The notes beneath the pieces are model-generated. The model worked only from the letters and a program-made list of their open reading frames with translations. It did not search any database and was not told the DNA's origin. A DNA stretch of 9,509 nucleotides from Syntrophomonadaceae bacterium. Its GTDB lineage: Bacteria > Bacillota > Dethiobacteria > DTU022. Below are positions 1 to 5,959 of the stretch, piece after piece (within the stretch, counting starts at the first letter, position 1; each line of letters opens with the position of its first letter). The translations under genes and the position numbers were made by a program. The stretch is from contig PWSG01000081.1 of the NCBI GenBank assembly GCA_003564055.1, positions 1-9,509 of the forward strand, in the 5' to 3' direction.

Positions 1-682
1 GGATGTCAGGGCTTTCGGAAAAGGTTTCGAAGAGTTCTATGATCGAGTCCGCCGTGAAAATGTCCGCTACATCCGCGGTAACCCATCTGAAATATTCAAA
101 CGGGGTAACAAGCTTGTAGTCAAGGTTGAAGATACCCTGACTTCAACACCACTTGAAGATGAAGTAGACATGGTTGTGCTGGGTGTAGGTTTAGAGCCGC
201 GAGCTGATATGCGTGGCGTGATGGAACTGCTGAGGCTTTCACAGTCGCCAGACCGCTTTTTCTTAGAGGCACACCCGAAACTGCGGCCTGTGGATACTGC
301 AACAGACGGCGTATTCTTGGCCGGCTGTGCCCAGGGACCGAAAGATATTCCTGATACAGTCGCCCAGGCCAAGGGAGCTGCCGCGTCAGCGCTTATTCCC
401 CTGGCCAGGGGCAAAGTTACAATAAACGCCCAGGTTGCCATAGTTAACGAAGCAACCTGCAGGGGCTGCAGTTTCTGCGTCAGTATTTGTCCCTACACGG
501 CAATTGAAATGGTTACTGTCAACCGCTTTGGCAACGAAGTGGAAGTAGCCCGCGTAAACGAAGCCCTCTGTAAAGGTTGCGGTTCGTGTTCGGCTGCCTG
601 TTTATCTGATTCAATACAGCCGAAGTCATTCCGCGACAGCCAGATTTTACCGCAGATTGCGGCATTGGGGGTCTTAAAATGA
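1..682 (+). CDS. hdrA: HdrA-type heterodisulfide reductase subunit A, 3' part (5' end outside window)
   Basis: About 226 codons are present, reading from base 2; the N-terminal part is missing. HdrA is the FAD and iron-sulfur subunit of soluble heterodisulfide reductase complexes and the site of flavin-based electron bifurcation. Seen here: an open FAD-domain segment with DMVVLGVGLEPR, then the HdrA signature DGVFLAGCAQGPKDIPDTV, then two ferredoxin-type [4Fe-4S] motifs near the C-terminus, CRGCSFCVSIC (codons 458-490) and CKGCGSCSAAC (codons 569-601). The stop TGA overlaps the ATG of the next gene (ATGA), so the two are probably translationally coupled. Linkage to Flx-like genes instead of hydrogenase genes suggests a bacterial NAD(P)H-linked Hdr complex, with hdrB and hdrC probably upstream out of view. 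Family assignment is firm. The physiological disulfide partner (DsrC or another thiol) is unknown from this sequence. Confidence 0.95.
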   Translation, partial: DVRAFGKGFEEFYDRVRRENVRYIRGNPSEIFKRGNKLVVKVEDTLTSTPLEDEVDMVVLGVGLEPRADMRGVMELLRLSQSPDRFFLEAHPKLRPVDTATDGVFLAGCAQGPKDIPDTVAQAKGAAASALIPLARGKVTINAQVAIVNEATCRGCSFCVSICPYTAIEMVTVNRFGNEVEVARVNEALCKGCGSCSAACLSDSIQPKSFRDSQILPQIAALGVLK

Positions 683-1110
683 GTGCAGACTTCGAACCTA
701 ACATTGTAGCTTTTTTATGTAACTGGTGCTCCTATGCCGGCGCTGACCTGGCAGGGACCAGTCGGGTTAACTATCCTTCCAATATCCAGATTATAAGAGT
801 AATGTGCTCCGGGCGGGTTAACCCTCTGTATGTGGTTAACGCTCTTCAACAGGGAGCAGACGGGGTTCTCGTTTCAGGGTGCCACCCCGGTGACTGCCAT
901 TACATGGAAGGTAACTACTATGCACGGCGCCGCCTGGGCATGTTAAAAGACTTGATGGAGTTTGTCGGGGTTGATCCTAAGCGGTTTCATATGAGCTGGG
1001 TTTCGGCTTCCGAGGGCCACAAGTGGAAAGAAGTAGTAGAAAAAACCGTTGAAGACGCTAAAGAAGCCGGTCCTTTTGAAGGTTTCAGGCGTCGGCAGAT
1101 CGATTGGTAG
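679..1110 (+). CDS. flxD: MvhD/FlxD-like [2Fe-2S] electron-transfer subunit
   Basis: A 143-aa protein of the methyl-viologen-reducing hydrogenase delta subunit (MvhD) family, which passes electrons from a hydrogenase or a flavin dehydrogenase into HdrA. The family's conserved cysteines are present: the CNWC pair at residues 14 and 17, C43 in VMCSGRVNP, and C68 and C73 in SGCHPGDCHY. The length is typical for a stand-alone MvhD. The ATG overlaps the hdrA stop by four bases, with a G-rich ribosome binding site (GGGGGT, 667-672) inside the hdrA end. No hydrogenase large or small subunit follows, so FlxD is a better name than MvhD. It is expected to be cytoplasmic, bridging HdrA and the FlxABC part. 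Confidence 0.93.
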   Translation: MSADFEPNIVAFLCNWCSYAGADLAGTSRVNYPSNIQIIRVMCSGRVNPLYVVNALQQGADGVLVSGCHPGDCHYMEGNYYARRRLGMLKDLMEFVGVDPKRFHMSWVSASEGHKWKEVVEKTVEDAKEAGPFEGFRRRQIDW

Positions 1111-1125
1111 GAGGGGTTAATAAAG

Positions 1126-2106
1126 ATGGATCTGGAACAATTACGCAAAACCGCGGCTGAGGTTGCCTCCCGAGAAGATGTTAAGTATCTGGTTGGCTGG
1201 AAACCGGGCACTTATGGTTACCGGGTTGCCCCCGCTTTTATTGAAAATGCCGACGGCGCTGCAGAGCTTATTTTTTCACCCCTCTGCACTGCCAACCTGG
1301 CGACTTATTTAACCCTGGTGGAAGAGCTGCCGGTGCCGCGAGGCCAGGAACCGGACGATCGCAAGATTGCCTTAATGGTTAAAGGATGTGACAGCAGGGC
1401 GGTTACACAGCTCCTGGTAGAAAAGGGGATCGAACGTGATGAAGTTGTTATAATCGGCTGCCCCTGCCCGGGGATGATTGATGACTGTCTGCTTGCTGAG
1501 AAATACCCGGAAACAGAAGAACCGGCGGAAGTTAAGTGGGATGGAGAAGACTTCCTGCTTATTCGCGGCGGAGAAGAAACTAAAGTTGCCAGGGATGAAG
1601 TTCTGGCTGAAAAATGCCGTCTTTGTCGTTATCCCAACCCGGTCGTAAGCGATATTACGCTTGGCGAAGAGGTGGAAACTTGGGAATTAGGGGAAGATCA
1701 GGGTGTGAAGGAAATTGAAGGCAAAGGTGTAGATGAGCGTGCTGAATACTGGGCAGAGCAATTTGATAAGTGTGTGCGCTGTTACAGCTGTCGCAACGTA
1801 TGTCCGCTCTGCTACTGTCAGGACTGCATCCTTGATCGTCTTAACCCTACCTGGGTTAACCGTTCGGTCAACTTTTCCGAGAATACAGCTTTTAATATTG
1901 CACGGGCTTTTCATCTGGCTGGCCGCTGTATAGAGTGTGGCGAGTGCGAGCGTGTCTGCCCGGCTAATATTCCCCTGGGCAAGTTAAATCGCAAACTGGC
2001 CCGGGAAGTAAGGGACAAGTACGGTTTTGAACCGGGAGTCGATCCCGACGCTGAACCGTTCCAGGCCAGCTTTAAGCCTGATGATCCCGAAGACTTCATA
2101 CTTTAG
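1126..2106 (+). CDS. flxC: Multi-cluster iron-sulfur protein, FlxC-like
   Basis: A 326-aa soluble iron-sulfur protein, started at ATG 1126 behind a strong AGGAGGGG site (1109-1116). The N-terminal half resembles FrhB/FdhB-type hydrogenase beta-related proteins, with MVKGCDSRAV (C88) and IIGCPCPGMIDDC (C112, C114, C121). A CRLC pair lies at 164-167. The C-terminal half carries two ferredoxin motifs, CVRCYSCRNVC (216-226) and CIECGECERVC (268-278). Directly after the first motif come three more cysteines in CPLCYCQDC (226-234), giving 18 cysteines in all. Position between flxD and an FlxB-like gene, in an operon with hdrA, suggests it relays electrons from the NAD(P)H dehydrogenase part towards HdrA. 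The FlxC label rests on order and motif content; it could equally be called a 4Fe-4S dicluster protein. The family is secure, the exact subunit name less so. Confidence 0.8.
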   Translation: MDLEQLRKTAAEVASREDVKYLVGWKPGTYGYRVAPAFIENADGAAELIFSPLCTANLATYLTLVEELPVPRGQEPDDRKIALMVKGCDSRAVTQLLVEKGIERDEVVIIGCPCPGMIDDCLLAEKYPETEEPAEVKWDGEDFLLIRGGEETKVARDEVLAEKCRLCRYPNPVVSDITLGEEVETWELGEDQGVKEIEGKGVDERAEYWAEQFDKCVRCYSCRNVCPLCYCQDCILDRLNPTWVNRSVNFSENTAFNIARAFHLAGRCIECGECERVCPANIPLGKLNRKLAREVRDKYGFEPGVDPDAEPFQASFKPDDPEDFIL

Positions 2107-2117
2107 AGGTGGGTGAT

Positions 2118-3131
2118 ATGTCAGCAATGCTGTTGAACAAAGAAAAGTGGCCTGAATTTGTTGGTAAGTTGGCCGGTAAAAAAATTGTGGCTCCGCAGGC
2201 AGATGGTGATGCGATGCACTTTGCCCCGGTAGCCGAAGGCGAAGCGCCTGCCCTTGACTATAATAATACACGTGTGCCGCCTAAAGGAGCGCTCTTTCCC
2301 CAGACAGAAACCATGTTGAAATTTCAGGCGGGAGGAGAGCAGGTAGAAGAACCGGTCCTGGATCAAGAAACAGTTGTCCTGGGCTTAAGACCCTGCGATG
2401 CGCGGGCCATGGCTATAGTGGAGAAACTGTTTAAGTGGGATATTGATGATCCTTACTATGTCAGGCGGCGTGAATTGACAACACTGGTCGGACTGGCCTG
2501 TACTGAGCCCGGAATGAACTGCTTCTGTCCTTCAGTAGGAGGCGGTCCTGCTTCAACCGAAGGATTGGATTTGCTTATGGTTGATTTGGGAGAAAACTAT
2601 CTCCTCGAGGCAGTGACTGAAAAAGGTGAAACGCTGCTTACCGAAATAAAAGAATTACTTGAAGAAGCGGACGATGATGCAGGCAAGGAAAAAGACAAAC
2701 TGGTCGCTGAAGCAGAACAAAAAATTAAACGCAAAGTCGATACAGAAGGTGTGCCGGAAGGTTTGCCTGGTCTGTGGGAAGATCCTCTCTGGCAAAAAGT
2801 TTCAGCTTCCTGCCTTGGGTGTGGAACCTGCACTTACCTCTGTCCGACCTGTCACTGTTTTGATATACAAGACGAGACCGAAGGCTTTGCCGCCAGGCGC
2901 TGCCGCATGTGGGACTCATGTATGTTTGAAGAATATACCTTGCATACATCGGGTCACAATCCCCGGCCTACCCGCAAAGAGCGGACCAGGAACCGGATCA
3001 ACCATAAATACAGCTACTATGTCGATAAATTCGACGTGATTGCCTGCGTTGGGTGCGGTCGTTGCACAAACCTTTGCCCTGTCAATATCGACATTATTGA
3101 AACCTTAAGGCAGGTGAATGAAGCGCTATGA
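2118..3131 (+). CDS. flxB: Multi-cluster iron-sulfur protein, FlxB / sulfhydrogenase-beta-like
   Basis: A 337-aa protein resembling the iron-sulfur beta subunits of sulfhydrogenases and AsrA-like proteins, which partner an FAD/NAD(P)H subunit. I chose ATG 2118 because GAGGT at 2106-2110 sits seven bases before it; an in-frame GTG at 2109 lies too close to that site. Motifs, numbered from this start: LRPCDARA (C93), GLACTEPGMNCFC (C128, C135, C137), the ferredoxin motif CLGCGTCTYLC (232-242) followed by PTCHC, further cysteines at 262 and 268, and a second ferredoxin motif CVGCGRCTNLC (310-320). Residues about 166-210 are strongly charged and probably helical. The stop overlaps the ATG of the flavin subunit, matching the usual pairing of these two proteins. 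Expected role: electron relay from the FlxA-like flavin to the rest of the Flx-Hdr complex. Confidence 0.82.
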   Translation: MSAMLLNKEKWPEFVGKLAGKKIVAPQADGDAMHFAPVAEGEAPALDYNNTRVPPKGALFPQTETMLKFQAGGEQVEEPVLDQETVVLGLRPCDARAMAIVEKLFKWDIDDPYYVRRRELTTLVGLACTEPGMNCFCPSVGGGPASTEGLDLLMVDLGENYLLEAVTEKGETLLTEIKELLEEADDDAGKEKDKLVAEAEQKIKRKVDTEGVPEGLPGLWEDPLWQKVSASCLGCGTCTYLCPTCHCFDIQDETEGFAARRCRMWDSCMFEEYTLHTSGHNPRPTRKERTRNRINHKYSYYVDKFDVIACVGCGRCTNLCPVNIDIIETLRQVNEAL

Positions 3132-3976
3132 AAACCAACACTAACCCTTACATCCCCTATCCTGCAACAGTTGAAGAAGCATGGTACGAAACGGGGGGCG
3201 AACGCTGTATAAAAACTTTCAAGGTAGTCTTTGACGATGAAGAAGTTCGTGAAGAATGGACTCACCTGCCCGGCCAGTGTGCTATGATTGGCGTGCTTGG
3301 TGTCGGTGAAAGTATGATTTCAATTTCCTGTTCACCAACCGAGGGCAAATTTTTGCGCTTTTCGATAATGCTTATGGGTAAAGTTACCCGGGCCCTGCAT
3401 CAGCTTGAACCCGGTGACAAGATGATGGTTCGCGGACCGTACGGCAACAACTTTCCCGTAGATGAATGGCAGGGCAAAAAAATCCTGACCATCGGAGGCG
3501 GAATTGGCCAGGCACCCCTGCGTCCCATTGTCGAATATGTCAGGGCCAAACAGGATAAGTACGACGGGTTGACCATGATCTACGGTGCTCGCACATCAAA
3601 TGATCTCTGTTTTAAAAGCGAGTTTGAAGAAATGAGTAAATGCGACGATCTTGCCTGTCACCTGACAATTGATGTGGAGGAAGAGGACTGGAGCCACAAT
3701 GTTGGATTTGTGCCCCAGATGCTCTTAGACCTTGGTCCTTCTCCTGAGAATACCATAGCGATAACCTGCGGCCCACCGATCATGATACGTTTTGTCCTGG
3801 AAAATCTCAAAAAACTGGGCTTTGAAGACGATCAAATTTACACAACCCTGGAAAACAGGATGAAATGCGGTATCGGTAAGTGCGGACGCTGCAATGCCGG
3901 AGGCATGTACGTCTGCAAAGACGGTCCTGTGTTTAACTATGCCGTCTTAAAAGAAATACCCGAAGCCTTCGCCTAA
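3128..3976 (+). CDS. flxA: FAD/NAD(P)H-binding oxidoreductase with [2Fe-2S] C-terminus, FlxA-like
   Basis: A 282-aa ferredoxin-NADP reductase-fold protein related to sulfhydrogenase gamma, AsrB and PyrK proteins. The N-terminal flavin barrel (about 10-112) contains SMISISCSP in the place of the usual flavin RxYS motif, and MVRGPYGNNFP. The nucleotide-binding domain has IGGGIGQAPLRPI (122-134) and CGPPIMIRF (214-222). The C-terminus has a PyrK-like [2Fe-2S] pattern, C247-x4-C252-x2-C255-x7-C263. It should oxidise NADH or NADPH and pass electrons to the FlxB-like protein; the sequence does not settle which nucleotide is used. The ATG overlaps the previous stop (ATGA), and a terminator follows, making this the last gene of the operon. 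Domain assignment is firm; the FlxA role is inferred from linkage to hdrA and flxD. Confidence 0.88.
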   Translation: MKTNTNPYIPYPATVEEAWYETGGERCIKTFKVVFDDEEVREEWTHLPGQCAMIGVLGVGESMISISCSPTEGKFLRFSIMLMGKVTRALHQLEPGDKMMVRGPYGNNFPVDEWQGKKILTIGGGIGQAPLRPIVEYVRAKQDKYDGLTMIYGARTSNDLCFKSEFEEMSKCDDLACHLTIDVEEEDWSHNVGFVPQMLLDLGPSPENTIAITCGPPIMIRFVLENLKKLGFEDDQIYTTLENRMKCGIGKCGRCNAGGMYVCKDGPVFNYAVLKEIPEAFA

Positions 3977-4008
3977 AAGCAGAATCTTCAAAGCAGTAAG
4001 ATGCAAAT

Positions 4009-4045
4009 GGAAAGGATGCTGCCTCAAACGGTCAGCATCCTTTCC
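4009..4045 (+). terminator. Hairpin terminator of the hdrA-flx operon
   Basis: A perfect 13-bp inverted repeat, GGAAAGGATGCTG (4009-4021) against CAGCATCCTTTCC (4033-4045), encloses an 11-base loop. It starts 33 bases after the flxA stop and is followed by a short pyrimidine-rich run (TTCTTC), not a long T-tract. Stem length and position make a rho-independent terminator likely, though the weak T-run may lower its efficiency. Confidence 0.75.
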
Positions 4046-4078
4046 TTCTTCAAGACAAAGCTGGAAAACGGCTGCGGG

Positions 4079-4107
4079 TGGGACACGGGGACAGGTCATT
4101 TGTCCCA
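4079..4107 (+). repeat. 29-bp GGGACA/TGTCCC repeat, copy 1
   Basis: It begins TGGGACACGGGGACAGG and ends TCATTTGTCCCA. Inside it, GGGACA at 4080-4085 or again at 4089-4094 can pair with the terminal TGTCCC (4101-4106), giving two alternative hairpins with a shared right arm. It lies 33 bases after the operon terminator, in intergenic DNA. Confidence 0.85.
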
Positions 4108-4150
4108 CCATAATTTTACATTAATATAAATATTGGCTCAGCATTTTATT

Positions 4151-4173
4151 AAACTGTTTTTTAAAAACAGTTT
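4151..4173. repeat. 11-bp inverted repeat (AT-rich hairpin)
   Basis: AAACTGTTTTT (4151-4161) and AAAAACAGTTT (4163-4173) are perfect reverse complements around a single T. On either strand this could form a weak hairpin or cruciform. It lies at the junction between the AT-rich core and repeat copy 2, and could act as a minor bidirectional terminator or simply be part of the repeat cassette. Confidence 0.6.
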
Positions 4174-4241
4174 GGGACAAATGACCTGTCCCCGTGTCCC
4201 ACAAAACAGTTTGGGACAAATGACCTGTCCCCGTGTCCCAC
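4164..4241 (-). repeat. Perfect 39-bp tandem duplication carrying repeat copies 2 and 3
   Basis: Bases 4164-4202 and 4203-4241 are identical and directly adjacent. Each unit starts AAAACAGTTT, followed by the 29-bp repeat in the opposite orientation to copy 1 (copy 2 at 4173-4201, copy 3 at 4212-4240) and a final C. The AAAACAGTTT part is also the right arm of the inverted repeat at 4151-4173, so the duplication copied one arm of that palindrome along with the repeat. Absence of any mismatch suggests a recent duplication or ongoing homogenisation. Confidence 0.9.
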
Positions 4242-4254
4242 CCGTGTTTTGCAC

Positions 4255-4283
4255 TTGTTACTCCTTAAGTGTTGTGCTAAGAT
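4255..4283 (+). promoter_or_regulatory. Probable sigma-A promoter for the rseC-like/asd genes
   Basis: TTGTTA (4255-4260) is followed after 17 bases by TAAGAT (4278-4283), with an extended -10 TG at 4275-4276. Each hexamer matches consensus at four of six positions. The spacing and the TG support a working promoter, with a leader of about 23 bases before ATG 4313. It begins 14 bases after the last repeat copy. Confidence 0.5.
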
Positions 4284-4312
4284 TTATTTAACTTCTCAGG
4301 AGGAATTAACCC

Positions 4313-4798
4313 ATGGAACAGTATGGAATTATAACCGAAACAAGGGGTGAGACTGCAGCAGTTAATCTGCAGCGCCATTTAATATGCGGTGAATGCGGGA
4401 AATGTGGAATTATGAGCGAAAGTAAGCGCAGCATTACTATCGAAGCTCAGAACCCGATTCGGGCCGAAAAAGGGCAGAGGGTAGTAATTGAATCTGATGA
4501 TCGCCAGGTTATATTCCTTGCTTTTATGCTTTATATCGTGCCTCTTGGTGGATTGGTGGCCGGCATTCTTTCATGGATGCAATTTGCGGGAAACCTTGGT
4601 TTTACAGGCACCCTGGAGCTTCAGGCTGTAGCATTTGGATTTGCCCTCATGGTTTTTATCTTTTTTCTTATTCGCAAATGGGATAGAAGAGTTAAAGATA
4701 ACCCGCAATACAAGCCGGTTATAACAGGATTTTTACTGGATAAGCCGGAGTGCGACGAAGGTTCAAGCGAACAGCATACGGAATATCAGGAGGAATAA
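4313..4798 (+). CDS. RseC/MucC-like membrane protein with an N-terminal cysteine cluster
   Basis: A 161-aa protein starting at ATG 4313, eight bases after AGGAGG (4299-4304). The soluble N-terminus has the cysteine pattern C25-x2-C28-x2-C31 (LICGECGKCG), followed by a small beta-rich segment. Two membrane segments follow at about 66-90 and 101-121, then a basic stretch (RKWDRR) and an acidic tail. This is the plan of the RseC/MucC family, members of which affect the sigma-E system or the Rsx/Rnf-linked reduction of SoxR in proteobacteria and are often found near redox complexes in anaerobes. The cysteines could bind a metal or an iron-sulfur centre. Its stop is only two bases before asd, so the two are cotranscribed. 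Family likely; specific role here unknown. Confidence 0.78.
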   Translation: MEQYGIITETRGETAAVNLQRHLICGECGKCGIMSESKRSITIEAQNPIRAEKGQRVVIESDDRQVIFLAFMLYIVPLGGLVAGILSWMQFAGNLGFTGTLELQAVAFGFALMVFIFFLIRKWDRRVKDNPQYKPVITGFLLDKPECDEGSSEQHTEYQEE

Positions 4799-4800
4799 AA

Positions 4801-5823
4801 GTGACCAAAAATTACAATGTAGCTGTAGTAGGAGCAACGGGGATGGTAGGACAGAAGATGATCGATGTTCTGCTGGAGCGGCAGTTTCCAATCAGCGGGT
4901 TGAAACTACTGGCCTCTGCCCGCTCGGCAGATAAAATAATCAAAGTCGGGTCAAATAACTATAAAGTTGAAGAAGTAAGCCCTCAATCGTTTGAAGGTAT
5001 TGATTTTGCTTTTTTCAGCGCGGGAGGGGATCTAAGTAAAGAACTGGCTCCCGAAGCTGCTAAGCGCGGAGCCGTAGTAGTCGATAACAGCAGTGCTTTT
5101 CGCATGGATAAAAAAGTGCCTCTTGTTATACCGGAAGTTAACCCTGAAGCTGTTTATAGTCACAAGGGAATTATTGCCAATCCTAACTGTTCGACCATCC
5201 AGATGGTTGTAGCTTTAAACCCCTTACATGACGCAGCAACGCTAAAAAGGGTCGTTGCTGCTACCTATCAGGCTGTATCTGGTGCGGGTAAAGAAGCAGT
5301 GGAAGAACTGCAGGAGCAATGCCGTGCCTATCTTGACGGCAAACCGGTAAAAACTGAACGTATTCCACATAAAGGGGCCTCGCGTACTTACCAGATTGCT
5401 TTTAACCTTATTCCCCAAATTGACGTGTTCGTTGATGACGGTTACTGCAAAGAAGAGATAAAAATGATTCAGGAAACCAGGAAAATAATGAGCCTCCCGG
5501 AGCTTCCCATTACCGCAACAACGGTCAGGGTTCCGGTTGTTAACGGTCATTCCATTGCCTTGAATATAGAGCTGGAAAAAGCTTTAAGCGCTGATGAAGC
5601 GCGTGCTTTATTGGAAAAGACTCCGGGTGTTTTGATTGCAGATAAACCGGGACAGCTTGAATATCCTACACCTCTTGCATCAGACGGTAACGATGCTGTC
5701 TTCATAGGTCGTATCCGCCCTGATTTTTCTATAACTCATGGCCTTAATCTCTGGGTAGTATCAGATAATATCCGTAAAGGAGCTGCAACAAACTCAATCC
5801 AAATTGCCGAACTACTTTTATAG
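4801..5823 (+). CDS. asd: Aspartate-semialdehyde dehydrogenase
   Basis: A 340-aa enzyme that reduces aspartyl phosphate to aspartate semialdehyde with NADPH, the branch point to lysine/diaminopimelate, threonine and methionine. I chose GTG 4801, seven bases after AGGAGG (4788-4793). An in-frame ATG at 4750 would add 17 residues that belong to the rseC-like coding end. Motifs: the nucleotide-binding loop VGATGMVG (9-16 region), DNSSAFRM (95-102), the catalytic cysteine in NPNCSTIQ (C130), YQAVSGAG (156-163), RVPVVNGH with the active-site histidine (H250), and a conserved C-terminal SDNIRKGAATN. Length and motif order are typical of the bacterial enzyme. It follows the rseC-like gene by two bases. 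No lysine riboswitch or T-box is visible upstream. Confidence 0.97.
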   Translation: MTKNYNVAVVGATGMVGQKMIDVLLERQFPISGLKLLASARSADKIIKVGSNNYKVEEVSPQSFEGIDFAFFSAGGDLSKELAPEAAKRGAVVVDNSSAFRMDKKVPLVIPEVNPEAVYSHKGIIANPNCSTIQMVVALNPLHDAATLKRVVAATYQAVSGAGKEAVEELQEQCRAYLDGKPVKTERIPHKGASRTYQIAFNLIPQIDVFVDDGYCKEEIKMIQETRKIMSLPELPITATTVRVPVVNGHSIALNIELEKALSADEARALLEKTPGVLIADKPGQLEYPTPLASDGNDAVFIGRIRPDFSITHGLNLWVVSDNIRKGAATNSIQIAELLL

Positions 5824-5856
5824 CTTCTTAGGCTCTAGATAAGACTAAATCAAGCA

Positions 5857-5886
5857 CTATTACCACAAAATGAAATGCCGTGTCAA
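5857..5886 (-). promoter_or_regulatory. Promoter-like sequence on the minus strand in the asd-aroF gap
   Basis: Read on the minus strand, TTGACA (5881-5886) is followed after 18 bases by TAATAG (5857-5862). The -35 is a perfect consensus. Transcription would run antisense into the 3' end of asd, where no minus-strand gene is evident. It may be chance, an antisense promoter, or a relic of an inserted element. Confidence 0.25.
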
Positions 5887-5959
5887 GAGGGGACGCACGA
5901 TAAATGTCTATCTTTTGCCCGGCCGAAGTACACTTTAAAAGAAATAGGAGGGCAACTCT

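Larger units (their letters stand above)
4078..4202. mobile_element. MITE-like cassette bounded by inverted copies of a 29-30-bp repeat
   Basis: A 30-base sequence at 4078-4107 (begins GTGGGACACGGGG, ends CATTTGTCCCA) recurs exactly as its reverse complement at 4173-4202. The 65 bases between them are AT-rich and contain no ORF, but do hold a small palindrome at 4123-4134 and an 11-bp inverted repeat at 4151-4161/4163-4173. Long terminal inverted repeats around a short noncoding core are the plan of a miniature inverted-repeat element. No transposase is present and I see no clear target-site duplication. The alternative is a cluster of REP-like units of the kind spread by RAYT (Y1) transposases. 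I cannot test how widely this repeat is dispersed in the genome. Confidence 0.5.

Noticed and set aside
2109..2117. GTG at 2109 as the start of the FlxB-like gene
   Set aside because: The ribosome binding site GAGGT (2106-2110) overlaps it; ATG 2118 has proper spacing.
2659..3039. Second reading frame of 126 codons inside the FlxB-like gene
   Set aside because: It is a shadow of a strongly supported coding frame with ferredoxin motifs and has no ribosome binding site or recognisable domain.
4079..4240. Three copies of a 29-bp repeat as a possible CRISPR array
   Set aside because: Copies differ in orientation, spacing is irregular (65 bases, then 10), the unit is mostly self-complementary, and no cas gene is present.
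4750..4800. Upstream ATG at 4750 as the start of asd
   Set aside because: It would lie inside the rseC-like gene and add 17 residues before the typical N-terminus; GTG 4801 has a well-spaced AGGAGG.
5824..5959. T-box or amino-acid riboswitch before aroF
   Set aside because: No T-box sequence, no antiterminator or terminator hairpin pair and no known riboswitch core could be seen.
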